Shown: positions 1 through 12,249 of the stretch, piece by piece
Numbering within the stretch: the stretch's first letter is position 1
Layout: the number at the start of each line of letters is the position of its first letter
Assembly (NCBI GenBank): GCA_945859605.1
Contig: OX243827.1
Span: forward strand, 20,133,146 to 20,197,145
Reading direction: 5' to 3'
Origin: Lumbricus rubellus
Lineage: Eukaryota; Annelida; Clitellata; Crassiclitellata; Lumbricidae
DNA length: 64,000 nucleotides
Made by a program: the position numbers and the translations under genes
The notes under the pieces: model-generated
What the model saw: the letters and a program-made list of their open reading frames with translations, nothing else
Databases searched by the model: none
Told to the model about the DNA's origin: nothing

Positions 1-406
1 CAGGGTCCCGCTGGTTAGGGCCACCTATGCACAACATCTGGTTCTATATAGGCGTTAGCAGATTCAGCACAATAAGATCATATTCTATTTTCCATCATAC
101 ATGTAATAAATCAAAATTGGTTAATATAGGTCAATGGCTTGTCCCAAGTTCCCATGGCCCACAACGGAAAAGGCTTGATTCTGCATTGTAGAAGTTCATT
201 CAGAAGTACATTCCAAGGGATGTAAGGCAGATCGTAAGGCATGTCATGATTAAAATAGGCAGTATGTCAAATGACCTGCCCGCAATCTGTGGTAGTGCCA
301 CCACTAATTGAATAGCGATTAGACTATGCATATAGACAAGAAATTTTGAACAGTTGTGTTTCTTTGGTTTTTTAATTTGCTATTTTACTGTTGTTTTCTC
401 TTGAAG
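1..406. other. Presumed intron upstream of the first visible LONRF exon
   Basis: No exon or repeat is recognised here. The next exon begins in phase 1 and encodes the middle of a TPR, so this stretch is most likely an intron of the LONRF-like gene, with earlier exons off the window. Confidence 0.5.
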
Positions 407-3400
407 CACCAAACGACCTTCATCTAAGAAATTGCCGCTCTTGGACGTACAGCGTTGTTGGTCTCTACCAGAATGCCATTGAAGATGCTGACCTTATCAT
501 CAAACTGCGGCCTCGCTGGGCGCAAGTGCGTTTTCTCACGAGAATTCATTTTCTTTATTTCAATCCTTCAAAAACTCGGCATGCAAAATATGAAACATGC
601 AAACGAGTTACTTAGAGATGGTGTTTTCTATCATGGCATCTGGACTTCTATGTTGTCTCTTTATCATGTTCATGTTGTTAAGTACTGTATCATGTTCATG
701 TTGTTACTGTATCATGTTCATGTTGTTAAGTACTGTATCATGTTCATGTTGTTACTGTATCATGTTCATGTTGTTACCGTATCATGTTCATGTTGTTACC
801 GTATCATGTTCATGTTGTTACTGTACCATGTTCATGTTGTTACTGTATCATGTTCATTCTTCAACAGTGCAACTGCAATTGCATTTTTAACGCAAGCGTA
901 CGGCATGCGTGCATTATTTTTCGATGATGTATACTGTGTAAAGTAAGCGTGCGTTATTCCGGTAGGTATCATACAGTTGCACTTTGACTTGGCATTAACT
1001 CTTTTTGCATGTGACCTCTTTCACAACTGTCATATTGTGTCATAAAACACTGGTGGCTTCTTGTTAAAGAATGCACATTTAATACATGTTTATGTTGATG
1101 GTGTTTCTGTTTTCCACAGGGTTACTGCAGGAGAGCAGCTGCATTAAGGGGATTGTCACGTCTGGAGGAATCAACCCAGTGCTATCTACAGTGCCTTGCA
1201 ATCGACCCCGGTTTATCGCTGGCAAAAACAGAACTCGCCAAAGTGAGCTCATTTATGAGTATTTATAACGTGTGGTGTAGTAGCTGTTGATTGAATTGAT
1301 GTGTATGTTGGCAGATATAATATCTAAGCAGTAGGTACAGATGTGGACTGTTCTAGAGCTATGTGAAACTAAAATTATTGGAGACATAAATTGGAAGTCC
1401 TGTTAGTGAGTTTCCGGTCTGGGCCTGGAATTATGGATACGGTATGTTTGAAGGTTACATTTTTTATGTTGGAGTTTGCTTTGCAATGCTTTAACATAGA
1501 ATCTTCATTGAAATTTCACTGTTTTACCATCATCAAACAGTTTTAGAAAGTTGCTTCTAGTTGATGCTTTTTTCAGTTACTTTTCTTCCTCTTTGATTTG
1601 GGCAAAAGAGAGTTGTATATTGCACGGTAATGTAGTGGTGGGTTCGGTGCCTTGGAGCCGGAGAGTTTCAGGTTAAAATCCGCCTCAAGCTGCTGCGTAG
1701 CGACTTTGAGTAATTGCTCATGCATTTCGGCATGAAACTCCGATGCAGTGCCCCACTGTCCACACTGTTGTCAAGAGTGCCTCTGAGTAGTAGACTTCAT
1801 AGCAAATGTGAGAAATAAAATTTAAAAAAAATTGCATTATACTTTTACATGCTCTGAAGTGATTACCGGTGCTCTGAATGTGTTCCAGGTTCTTCATGAA
1901 TTGCTATCTCAGTCGTCGACGGTGTCAGAGGGAAAAATTCCACCACGGCTTTCAGCATGTGCGCTGCGTGGCGGAAGAAGTGTACACTGTGCTGCTAGGT
2001 TGAACACTGCGTTAGATTCTGCTGCATGTGGTTTGCAAACGGTGTTAGGAATGGACAAGGGTCAGCAAGAAAGACCAGTCTGTGGCACTGGCGTTACAGA
2101 TGTACTACATCAGAGGAGAAAGTGCCTGAAATCTCTATTTTGTACAAGGAAACCAAATCTAAAGCGGGTAGGAGTTTTCGTGGACTCATATTATCGGCTC
2201 TGATACTGTTAATGTTATTGTAATGTACTGTTATTTTATGAAGCAGCCCAATGCTCTTTGGAAAAATTTGAAGCTCAGAAAACCCTTCAGCCTTTTTTTA
2301 TCTAATGGGTGCCTGATCTCTTTCTGTTTCGAGTGTCAGATACTGAAAATTTGCTATTGAAAATTTGCTATTGAGCTACATAATAATATTTGAGCATTCT
2401 GGTCGATAATAATAGAACAAGAACAGCCTCGTGGACTCAATTTTTAGTGCTCGTTTAACGATTATTTTGCAGTGCACATTGCTTGAGTGGAACAACATCT
2501 CTGACTCGTCAATGAATGATGTATACATTCTGAATGCCATTATTTTGTTTGTGTTTGGTGTAAATTGATATGCATACTATGTCGTAGTAATGTAATTTAT
2601 CATTGGTTGATGTGTTATGTGACAAAGTAATTTATCATTGGTTGATGTGTTTTGTGACAACAGTCGTGTTCCATGTCTAATTTCTTCTGTCGTCCACATT
2701 CTGTACCTCCTCGTACCGTCGTCGATCATTCTGCTGAAGAATCAGGTAATTTCTCTGTCTGCTTATTTTCAGATCTCAGATTTCATATTTGAACATTGTA
2801 TTCTAGGCCAACAGTGGTGCGACGTAACAAGTCTGTCCTCATAACATTTCGGTTTGTGCGGGATTAAGAACTTTAATTTTTTATTCCAGTGTTCATCCAG
2901 TGAAGATAAATATGAGTTAGTAATATTCTCTTTATTGAGCAAAGGGCTAATTGCACTTTTGTGGTGCACTACATAAATTTGCCATTATCATGGCCAATGT
3001 GGAACCTGTGATGTCAATACTTTGGATTCTAACCTTCGTTAGATTGCCCCCTATGATAACCCCTCTGACTTAGTGCAGCACTCATGGATAGTCAATTCCT
3101 AACCTGTGGCAGTTGACCAGCCATTTGGAGTTTTGGCTTGAAATGCATCTGTCTGGTTGAGACCTCAGGGAGTAAATAATATCAATAGTAATTTTAATAG
3201 ACCTTTAATGTTTGTCTCTGTTGTGTTTCTTGCTTTTAGTGAGCGAGAAAGCGCGACTTGAAAAACTGTCGGCTGAAGACTTTGATTGCTCACTCTGCTC
3301 TAGGTAAGCTTCCAGTTTGCTGTGTAATGCTTGCTAACTTATGTATTATTTTCGTTCATAATAACACTTTTCTTCAAATAGGCCAGCTCTGAGTAGGGGT

Positions 3401-3755
3401 TTCTTGAAGAGGCGCTATATAAATTCTCAGAATGAATGAATGGACTAATCTTGGACTGGAAAATGATTGAACTGCTATTTTCTCATTCACTGTTTCATAT
3501 CTGCTTGCCAGCTTGGGCCTATTCATCCTGATGTCTTCTCTTGTCTTGGACTCTGCTATTGTTTGTTAGCGTCTGTTAAACAACACTGCATCATAGTAAA
3601 GATAATTGGCATTGCCCTCCTCCTTTTCCAGGCTTCAGACTGGCACTACAGAGTATATGAGCAGCTCTTGGCAAAATCCATTAGACATTAGACTCTGAAC
3701 ATCCATCCACACCATCTGTCAGCTGTCGACGGAATCCGTTGGTTGGCTCCACCTC

Positions 3756-3822
<67 letters not shown>

Positions 3823-6800
3823 CTGCCAGCGATGACTCTTCCAGCTTACTGTGCATTGTTTGCTAACTTGTGTAATATTTCTGTTCTTAATGACACTTAA
3901 CATCACGTGGGCCAGCGCAGAGAGCGCTTCTGAGTAGGTTGTTACTTTGAAGTGTGATGAAGATTGAGGAGCTTTCACTCAATCTGTGATATTTGGTGTC
4001 ACTGATTTCACGATGTAATTCCTTTTCAATCGTTCCATTGTGTATTTAACGACGGAGAATTAAACGTGATTAAATACATGCAGCATTGTCCTGTTTTCTG
4101 TGCAGAGCATTGTTTTTAATTGCATCTGTCCATCATCCATGTAATGTAATTAGTCATTTATATAGCACCGCTCACAGCCGTGGTCATTCAGTAGCGCTCC
4201 CAGTCCGTGAACCCTGAGGAAAATAGGTCTTGAGGAGAGAGTAGTGTAGATTATCATGGTGAATTACTCATTGCTTATCAAGGATACAAGCCTTACAAGG
4301 TGAATTACTCATTGCTTATCAAGGATACAAGGTGAATTACTCATTGCTTATCAAGGATGGAAGGTGAATTAGTAATTGATACAAGGTGAATTACTCATTG
4401 CTTATCAAGGATGGAAGGTGAATTAGTAATTGATTATCATGGTTATAAGGTGAATGACTCATTGCTTATCAAGGTGAATTAGTAATTGCTTATCATGGTT
4501 GGAAGTGTTCAGCCCATTTTTGTAAGCATAGTGCTGAAGGAACGTGGGTATCCACAGAAGACATTCATTTTAATACTTCTTTCACTACAAACGTCTGGAA
4601 ATGGAGACGGGGCAGGGTAGTGCCAAATGCAATGAAGGGGGACCCTAAAGCACCATTCACAGGGCTCCTTGCTTGCAACCAGTTTGAATCAGCAGTGCAG
4701 TATGGGTGCAAAAGAGGGATCCACCATCTTTTTGATCATTTTAAACAGTTGCTAATTTGAAGTTTAAACTGATTGAAGTTTCTCTGTAATATTATATTTT
4801 AAAAGGTATCAATTGTGCATTTAACTACCGAGCCCCTAAAAGTCGCCTGGCCCATGGCATTCGGCCCCCGTCCACCACTTGCAATAAACATCAGTCTTGT
4901 CCCAAACGCTTGCAGGGCTGTGTAAATGTTAGCAGTTACACAATGGAGATGATTAGTTCAGCCACACTGGCACATGCCTCAAGTGATAAAAAAACCTGCT
5001 AACTTCAGCATTTTTTTAGGTCAAAAAGTGATTTTGCAGGGGAGCATTGTCCTTATTTAAGCTGTGCTGCCAGAAGTCCTAATGCACACATAATGCCCAC
5101 AATTAACAATTGACTAAAAGAGAGTTGGAGTTGGTGCAACAAATGAAGACAGTCTATCCAATGTAATCTTTTAATAGACAACAGAAATGAATTCTTTGCA
5201 AACAACAGCAAATAATTATCATTCCATGACAAATGACTTGTACAGCTGAATTCAAAGTAAATCAGATTCGTGCATCCAATGTAATCTTTTAATAGACAAC
5301 AGAAATGAATTCTTTGCAAACAACAGCAAATAATTATCATTCCATGACAAATGACTTGTACAGCTGAATTCAAAGTAAATCAGATTCGTGCATCCAATGT
5401 AATCTTTTAATAGACAACAGAAATGAATTCTTTGCAAACAACAACAAATAATTATCATTCCATGACAAATGACTTGTACAGCTGAATTCAAAGTAATTCA
5501 GATTCGTGCATCCAATGTAATCTTTTAATAGACAACAGAAATTAATTCTTTGCAAACAACAGCAAATAATTATCATTCCATGACAAATGACTTGTACAGC
5601 TGAATTCAAAGTAATTCAGATTCGTGCATCCAATGTAATCTTTTAATAGACAACAGAAATTAATTCTTTGCAAACAACAGCAAATAATTATCATTCCATG
5701 ACAAATGACTTGTACAGCTGAATTCAAAGTAATTCAGATTCGTGCATCCAATGTAATTTTTTAATAGACAACAGAAATGAATTCTTTGCAAACAACAACA
5801 AATAATTATCATTCCATGACAAATGACTTGTACCGCTGAATTCAAAGTAATTCAGATTCGTGCATCCAATGTAATCTTTTAATAGACAACAGAAATTAAT
5901 TCTTTGCAAACAACAGCAAATAATTATCATTCCATGACAAATGACTTGTACAGCTGAATTCAAAGTAATTCAGATTCGTGCATCCAATGTAATTTTTTAA
6001 TAGACAACAGAAATGAATTCTTTGCAAACAACAACAAATAATTATCATTCCATGACAAATGACTTGTACAGCTGAATTCAAAGTAATTCAGATTCGTGCA
6101 TCCAATGTAATCTTTTAATAGACAACAGAAATTAATTCTTTGCAAACAACAGCAAATAATTATCATTCCATGACAAATGACTTGTACAGCTGAATTCAAA
6201 GTAATTCAGATTCGTGCATCCAATGTAATCTTTTAATAGACAACAGAAATTAATTCTTTGCAAACAACAACAAATAATTATCATTCCATGACAAAGGACT
6301 TGTACAGCTGAATTCAAAGTAATTCAGATTCGTGCATCCAATGTAATCTTTTAATAGACAACAGAAATGAATTCTTTGCAAACAACAACAAATAATTATC
6401 ATTCCATGACAAATGACTTGTACAGCTGAATTCAAAGTAATTCAGATTCGTGCATCCAATGTAATCTTTTAATAGACAACAGAAATTAATTCTTTGCAAA
6501 CAACAACAAATAATTATCATTCCACGACAAATGACTTGTACAGCTGAATTCAAAGTAATTCAGATTCGTGCATTTCAGTTCCATTAACTGCAAATTAACG
6601 AAATATCATTGCATAACTCGAGTATTAAAGACCAACTTCCTACATTCTGCCAACATTATCTCGCAATAGCATTAATGCACACATGAAAACATCAACAGAT
6701 AAATGTCCCAACAAGATTTATGGAGGTATAGTGTCATCCTCAAGCTGTGAACAAGTATTGGAGATCAGCAAACGTTGTATGACTTTAGAGACCATTAATG

Positions 6801-9800
6801 TCAAACTTTAATACTATACCCTGTAATTTAAGCCACATTTGAACTCTAACCATGGTCTCTTAATAATTCAGCTATGTTACGAGAACCTCATATTATGAGT
6901 TTTAAACAGGATAATCAATGCAGGACTCTAGCAGGGTCATTACAAGAAACATGTACACTGTACAGTCATGACTAACTGTATAAATTTAATATCCCAGTCT
7001 AGTTATTGATGTATCAATAACACCTAACATTTCAAAACCCAAAACTTACATTTTACGCCCGCAGAAGTGTCAAAACTCTACCCACAAGCAAATGCCCGTT
7101 TGGCAAATATTTTAGTACTGATAAATTCTTCAAAGTAAAAAGTGACTTGCGAACGGTGTATCTGTTGTTCTTTAAACGGAAACTAACACGGTTGTCCTTG
7201 CAAAACAAAAACTAACAAGCGCGCGGAATGGTGGTATTATGCAAGACCACACGAAAGAAACCTTCAAACGCAACAGGCACCACGACATTTCCATCGTAGT
7301 GCAACATAAATGTTTCCGAGCAGCCTTGGCATAAGCAGCATTCGCAACATCGGAATGCGGCAAGCGCAAATAAGTCATCGGATCGTGAAAAAAACGCATC
7401 AAGAAGTTCTCTGGTCAAATCTGCACTTCAGGCCACATAGCTCCATCAACTAAAATCTTTTTGTTGGTGGGCGCCATTCTTCACGGCAGTGCTTCATCCC
7501 TAACACTCGTTTCACCGATAAATGGCGACCGATCGAACAAAACAACAGAAGTATTGTCAATCAATCGTGAACGAACTTAACCAACGAAATCGTCCTCCGA
7601 TATGAAACCTTAATAACTAAACGACGACTTTCCGAACGACGCTAGAAGCCGTTCGTGCTGAATGCAAACGAATTATTTCCACCTCTTCATCTGCGACCAC
7701 CACCGCCGCCACCACCACCACTTCCACCAAAACCGAAGCCGCTAAAGTCGTTTTCTCGGAAGCTGTTTCCCCCTCTGTTGAACCCTCGGCCGCCGCCACC
7801 GAACCCTCCTCCCGTACCTCCCTCCGCCTTTTAATTAAAAAATAATATGCATATAAAGAGCATTAAAATAGCTTAACAACTTGTCTTTAAAAAAGTCAAC
7901 AAAATTTCTTGAAATTCAAAATAAAATAAAAATAACAAACATACTATTTCCCTAATATCTCTGATGTGTAATCTCCAACTTAATGCTCATTTCGGTCTGC
8001 AGTGCCACATATGTGCATATATATATATTTTAGTTGTGTGGAAATGGCATCCGGCTGTGCTTGATGGTCCTGCTATGGACATTCAGTTACCGGGTGCTTC
8101 GGTAGTTTTGCGTTGGATAGCATAATGTTTAGCTAGATGTTCTGTGATGTCTTTTTAGTTTGCTGCTGGACCCGATTACGACGGACTGTGGCCACGTGTT
8201 CTGTTTTGATTGTCTCTACCGTTCCCTTGACTACCGTATCGTCTGCCCGCTTTGCAAGGAATCTCTTGCTGAGGTATGCATGCTCTTTGGTGAGAGGAGA
8301 CCAAGTTAACTGGCTTTTACTGTTACTATTTGTGCAACTTAAATACTAACTAGTCAGAGGATTTGCTTGTGAATTTTGATTTTTCTCATGGTTCTTAGAA
8401 TATATCCTGGTTGATCAGCTTCTAAGTTGCCTTATTTGCTAAATATGCATTGATTTCTGAAATGCTGCAGTAAATAAGGCAACTTAGAAGCTGATCAACC
8501 AGGATATATTCTAAGAACCATGAGAAAAATCAATATTCACAAGCAAAACCTCTGACTTGTATTTAACACAGTGTTTTAAGATTCACACATTGCATGTGTG
8601 TGCAAGTCTGGAAATTTGTAAATATTGTAAATAGATAACATACAGTGTAATTATATTCAGCAGCCTTTTTAGGATACACGATGGTTAAAGAAATCCCATA
8701 TGTCCTGAAATTTAAAAGTCGTCATGAAACTTTTTGAAATTTGCTTAAAATTGTGTTGTGATTTTTGGGGAAGGCTTGAACCTCTGTGACTATTGTGCTG
8801 TGCCCTGTTTTTCCGTTTCTGCTTGTTTCCATGTCACTGGTCTTATTACTCTATTGTTTCTGTCTTTGTTTTCCAACACAGATTCCTAGGTCAACCTCAG
8901 TGTGATTCAGTTTGTTTACTTTTTACAGTCTTTTTTTTAGTTTTTGGCCGAAAGACGGCATGTCACGACGGAGTCTGTAGAACAGATTACAAAACTCTGT
9001 TTCGGCAGTGAACTAGAGAAAAGACATGAACAGAGAAAGCAGGAACTTTCTTTGTGGCATAGGTAAGAAAGGGTTTGACTGCCCACAATTTTGTGTGTTA
9101 TCGTTTATCCGACTCGAGAAAATTTTTAAGTAGGTTTGTTTTACAGAGAGATATGTGGGCTGGTTTTAACATATCCTTAGCCCTTTAGCGACCGTTGTGT
9201 ACTGAAATGCATGGAGAACGTGAGAAATTGCTAGTGAAGGACTTACTCAGTGTCCCTACGCGGCAGCCTGAGGTGGATAAAACAATGAATGTTAATGAAT
9301 TTGAACCCGCAAACTTCTGGCCCAAATACACCGAATTTACTCCTACACCACCGTGCCCACAACTTAGGATGAACTTTGGTAAAAACAATGAATGTGGGAT
9401 TGCTGAGTAAGGACAGTGCGATAGGAGTATTTGGCTGAGCGACAGCGTATTGCAATGCAGCACAATATACGGTCTGCAGTTATTTTTACTGTCTTGGACA
9501 AAATGTAATTATAGTATTTTTTATATTTATTTATGATAGCAATTTGATGTGGTACCTGTTCAAGGTTTCTACTTGGGATTGCTCCCAGTCCAACCCCAGT
9601 CGAATATGATAGTCTTAAGAACTGTGACGACTGAGGAGTGAGACAGTATATAATATGATTATTATATAATTTTAATAGAATTGCAATATATTATTGTTAT
9701 GTATACATTTTTTTGTATATTATGCGGATGTGGGCATTAAAAAATGTCACAAACTCATCACGATGAGTGATTTCTGTTGTTCTATGTTTAGAAACGTTGG

Positions 9801-11776
9801 TGGAGATCAACTGGAAATTCCCGTCTTCGTCTGTACGCTGGCGTATCCCAGCATTCCGTGTCCTCTCCACGTCTTCGAACCTCGCTACCGACTGATGATT
9901 CGGCGTTGCACAGAATCCGGTCTCAACCAGTTTGGAATGTGCATCTGCCTCGACCAGTCGGAGTTAGTGTTCTTATCCACACGCAGCATTTCCAAAGGTT
10001 ATATCTATGTATGTGCACTTGTTATAGCGCCCCTTCAAAGTGCTACTCAGAAGCGCTCCCGACTACAGCGTGGGCACTGAATCTGAGTTTTACGCTGAAG
10101 CGCTGAGCAATTGCGAGTGAAGGACTTGCCCTAGATCCCTATGTGGTGGCTTGAGGTAGATTCGAACCTGCAATCTTTCGGCTGCAAGGAAATGAACATA
10201 CCCACTACACCTTATACTCGGGTAGAATAAAATAAGACTTGTAATCTTAAGTCACACTTGTGTTTTTTTAGGTTGCATGTGTTTTTAGACACATGTGCTT
10301 TTTGTTGCTTGTGTTTTTAAGTCATATAAAATAATTTTTTTTAGTTACATGTGTTAGTTAAGTCGTTTTTTTTACATCACTTATGTTTTTAATTCTCGTG
10401 TGTGCTTTAAGTCACATGTGAATGTGTGTTTTAAGTCGTGTGTGTTTTTAGTCACATATGTGTATTAAGTCACTTGTATGTTCTAAGTCACATGTACAAT
10501 GGTACACGTGTGTTTTAAATCATGCACAATTGCACATGCTTAAGTCACATAATTATATTTGTTTTCTGCAGAGAAAATTTTGTCGAGTTCGGATGTCTAC
10601 TGCTGATCCGCAACCTCCGGCACTTGTCCGACGGTCGGTCAGTGCTGGACACGGTGGGTGGACGAAGATTTCGTGTCCTCAGTCGTGGGATGTTCGATGG
10701 ACATCACACGGCTAAGGTGGCCTACCTGTCGGATGAGCCAGTTCCAGGTGATGAGCTCAAAGGTTGGTCTGTTTCTTTCAGCTTTCTGATAAATAACAAT
10801 AATTATAAATATTGAAAAATTTCTGTTTTACTGTGGGGTCCTAAAGTGTGGGATCACTGTTTGACCGAACATTTTGAACATGCCTTGATCTGCCCCGTAC
10901 CCTACTGAAAGACTGGGGTTTAAACTTCTCTAAGTCCCCTATCAGTTCTCACCCTGTTTCAATGTACAATATTCTATGGTATTATCATGATCCCTTGGTG
11001 ATTATGTATAATGCTGTTGTGGTGTATTGTAATTCCTCATGTATGATGCACTGTTATAACCAATATTATGATCCGTTATGGAAGAAGTGTAGTGTTGCTG
11101 TGGTATAATCACGTTATCATCTAGGTATCTTGCTACTGTGGAATATTTTTGATCCCTTATCGATTAAAAACAAAGTGTTGATTATGAACTACGTTGATAA
11201 TAGCGGAAGATACATAATAATAATAATGATATCTTTTCTTTATTGAAACGCCTGCAAGACGCACTGCGCTTTACATTTACAAGCTATGCAGTAATCTTAA
11301 TTAAACTTAACTACCAACTGAGCAGACAGCTTTGCAATTACATGGCGCTAATAGCAGCTTACAAATCAAATCCGCCCAATGGGGGCTCGAACCTGCTACC
11401 TCTCGCACTCTTGGCCAGCATGTTAACCATTACTCTACCCACCCCTAGAGATTTGCGTTACTGGACTGGTTTTCCTGTCATTCCAGACCTGCAACAACTT
11501 CAGATGGAAGTTCACGCGATGTCGTCGCACTGGTTTGCATGCCTTCCAAAGTCGGCGCGATCTCGCATCCTCCAATGCTACGGACATTTCCCTCCACCGG
11601 AGCCGGACTTCTCGCATCTGCCGGACGGTCCAGCGTGGATCTGGTACATGGCCGTCGTTCTTCCGATTGGACCACAGTCGCAGCTGAAGATCCTTTCGAT
11701 GTTATCGCTGAGGAGAAGACTTCTCACGATTCGTCATGTTCTCACGTGTCTTTACCACGATCACACGACTTCCTGA
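407..11776 (+). CDS. LONRF-like TPR-RING-LON protein (5' partial, 10 exons)
   Basis: Exons read from splice sites: 407-525, 1120-1242, 1889-2167, 2664-2745, 3240-3303, 8159-8273, 8941-9062, 9792-9997, 10574-10762, 11487-11776 (TGA). All phases join without a frame break, giving about 529 codons. Order: TPR residues (LYQNAIEDADLIIKLRP, then RLEESTQCYLQCLAIDP); a linker; a C3HC4 RING split over 3240-3303 and 8159-8273 (CSLC...CGHVFC...C...CPLC); then the LON N-terminal/substrate-binding domain (PVFVCTLAYPSIPCPLHVFE, RYRLMIRRC, GMCI, GRRFRVL) ending near GPAWIWYMAVVLP. This order is that of vertebrate LONRF1/2/3, putative E3 ubiquitin ligases; that activity is inferred from the family. No protease catalytic domain follows, as in the family. 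At 10571-10573 the in-frame acceptor is the second AG of CAGAG. For the last exon the TTCCAG at 11481-11486 is preferred: it has a pyrimidine tract and the right phase. Upstream exons are off the window. Confidence 0.9.
657..858. repeat. Minisatellite, about 22-30 bp unit
   Basis: About nine tandem copies of a unit built on ATCATGTTCATGTTGTTACT, some with an extra AAGTACTG giving a 30-bp form. It lies in the intron after exon 407-525. Open frames across it are by-products of the repeat. Confidence 0.85.
1622..1810 (+). mobile_element. tRNA-headed SINE, sense orientation
   Basis: It starts with a tRNA-like head (A-box-like GTAATGTAGTGGTGGG, B-box-like TTTCAGGTTAAAATCC). It then has the body seen elsewhere in the window (TGAAACTCCGATGCAGTG) and the L2/CR1-type tail start GTGCCTCTGAGTAGTAG. 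It lies in a LONRF intron. Related copies in the opposite orientation are at about 10007, 18695 and 43875. Confidence 0.75.
3384..3440 (+). mobile_element. L2/CR1-type LINE or SINE 3' tail
   Basis: CTCTGAGTAGGGG, then TTCTTGAAGAGGCGCTATAT and an AATGAATGAATG end match the 3' ends of the LINE copies near 41.4 kb and 59.4 kb. Only the tail is present, as expected for a 5'-truncated retrocopy. A related remnant lies at about 3908-3950. Confidence 0.7.
3756..3821. repeat. (TG)n microsatellite
   Basis: Near-uninterrupted TG dinucleotides in the long LONRF intron. Confidence 0.95.
4235..4505. repeat. Irregular tandem repeat (GGTGAATTACTCATTGC core)
   Basis: About seven irregular copies built on AAGGTGAATTACTCATTGCT and TATCAAGGAT, with alternating TTAGTAATTGA variants. 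Intronic and non-coding. Confidence 0.8.
5158..6573. repeat. 118-bp satellite, 12 copies, with local dimer structure
   Basis: The phrase CCAATGTAAT recurs exactly every 118 bp from 5158 to 6456, giving 12 copies that differ at a few sites. Copies starting at 5748 and 5984 share TAATTTTTTAA, and the pair 5748-5983 is nearly repeated by 5984-6219, a 236-bp higher-order step. The unit is not a multiple of three, so minus-strand frames through it shift each copy and are not genes. Confidence 0.95.
7687..7827 (-). CDS. Possible antisense terminal exon of a Gly/Arg-rich protein
   Basis: On the minus strand an AG acceptor (TTAAAAG) is followed by a 46-codon Gly-rich frame ending in TGA. It contains GFGGGGRGFNRGG, SGFGFGGS and a run of eight Gly before RR. 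RGG/GFG-rich C-termini are typical of RNA-binding or nucleolar proteins, but no RNA-binding domain is visible here. The surrounding 7.15-7.83 kb is richer in CpG than the rest of the intron. It could be the last exon of a gene nested antisense in LONRF, a pseudogene fragment, or chance GGT-repeat coding. Confidence 0.3.
   Translation of the reverse strand, partial: AEGGTGGGFGGGGRGFNRGGNSFRENDFSGFGFGGSGGGGGGGGRR
8353..8556. repeat. Near-perfect inverted repeat with 86-89 bp arms
   Basis: 8353-8441 and 8471-8556 are reverse complements with few mismatches (for example GATCAGCTTCTAAGTTGCC and its complement), separated by about 29 bp. The transcript of the LONRF intron would fold here into a long hairpin. 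It starts 80 bp after the RING exon donor. Confidence 0.9.
10007..10215 (-). mobile_element. tRNA-headed SINE, antisense
   Basis: On the + strand it reads tail first (ATGTGCACTTGTTATAGCGC), then the body, then the complement of the B box (GATTCGAACCTGC) and head. It begins about 9 bp after the donor of LONRF exon 9792-9997. Confidence 0.8.
11222..11450 (-). mobile_element. tRNA-headed SINE of a second family, antisense
   Basis: The tRNA-like head (complement of GGTTCGAGCCCCCATTGGG, then TGGGTAGAGTAATGG) lies at about 11385-11448, with a TAA-type microsatellite at the other end. It ends about 38 bp before the last LONRF exon. A diverged relative of the flanks without the SINE lies at about 12605-12672 (GGAAGATACAT joined directly to AGAGATTTGCG). 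Confidence 0.65.
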
Positions 11777-11848
11777 TGATGATGACCTGTTTGTGTGCCT
11801 GTGTTTGTGTTTGTATGCTTTTTGCTTGCGTTTGTGTGTTTGTGCATG

Positions 11849-12099
11849 CAGGGCTGGATTAAGAAATGTGGGGACCCTGTTCGGAAAATTTTGTAGGGAT
11901 CTTCAATCGAAAAATCTGATGACCTTTATTTCGTCAAAATTTCTTTACAACATACAGATTTTGACCTCAGAAACAGCTGTTTCTGTAGTCGTTTCGTCAA
12001 AATTTTGTCAAATATAACAATTTTTCCTAAAAATGTTTTTCTCATGTGTGGGGGCCCCTGTTTGGCCGAACATGTTGAACGTGCCTTAATCCGGCACTG
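11849..12099. mobile_element. 251-bp hAT-type MITE, TSD TGTGCATG
   Basis: The ends are CAGGGCTGGATTAAG and the complement of CAGTGCCGGATTAAG. Perfect 8-bp direct repeats TGTGCATG flank it at 11841-11848 and 12100-12107. Eight-base duplications and CAG...CTG ends are typical of hAT elements. No coding. It sits just downstream of the LONRF stop, in a GT-rich stretch that continues to about 12235, and may be in the 3' UTR. Diverged relatives lie at about 10837 and 62650-62738. Confidence 0.85.
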
Positions 12100-12249
12100 T
12101 GTGCATGTTTGTGTGTGTGCTTGTGTGTGTGTTTGCCTGTTTGTGCATGTGCTCATACATACGTGTACATGCGTTTTAGTTTGTGTGCTTGTGTGGGTTT
12201 GTTTTTGTGTGTGTTTGTACATGTGTGTAGGTTGTCTTCAAAATTGAAC

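Noticed and set aside
455..946. 163-codon + strand frame rich in HVHVV
   Set aside because: Produced by the 22-30 bp minisatellite in a LONRF intron.
5053..6553. A ladder of overlapping 61-106 codon minus-strand frames
   Set aside because: They are frame-shifted views of the 118-bp satellite, whose length is not a multiple of three; no exon signals.
4235..6573. Regularly spaced repeats that could suggest a CRISPR array
   Set aside because: Direct tandem repeats without unique spacers, in an animal genome.
11243..11486. Upstream extension of the last LONRF exon frame
   Set aside because: It runs through the SINE; the phase-correct acceptor with a pyrimidine tract is at 11486.
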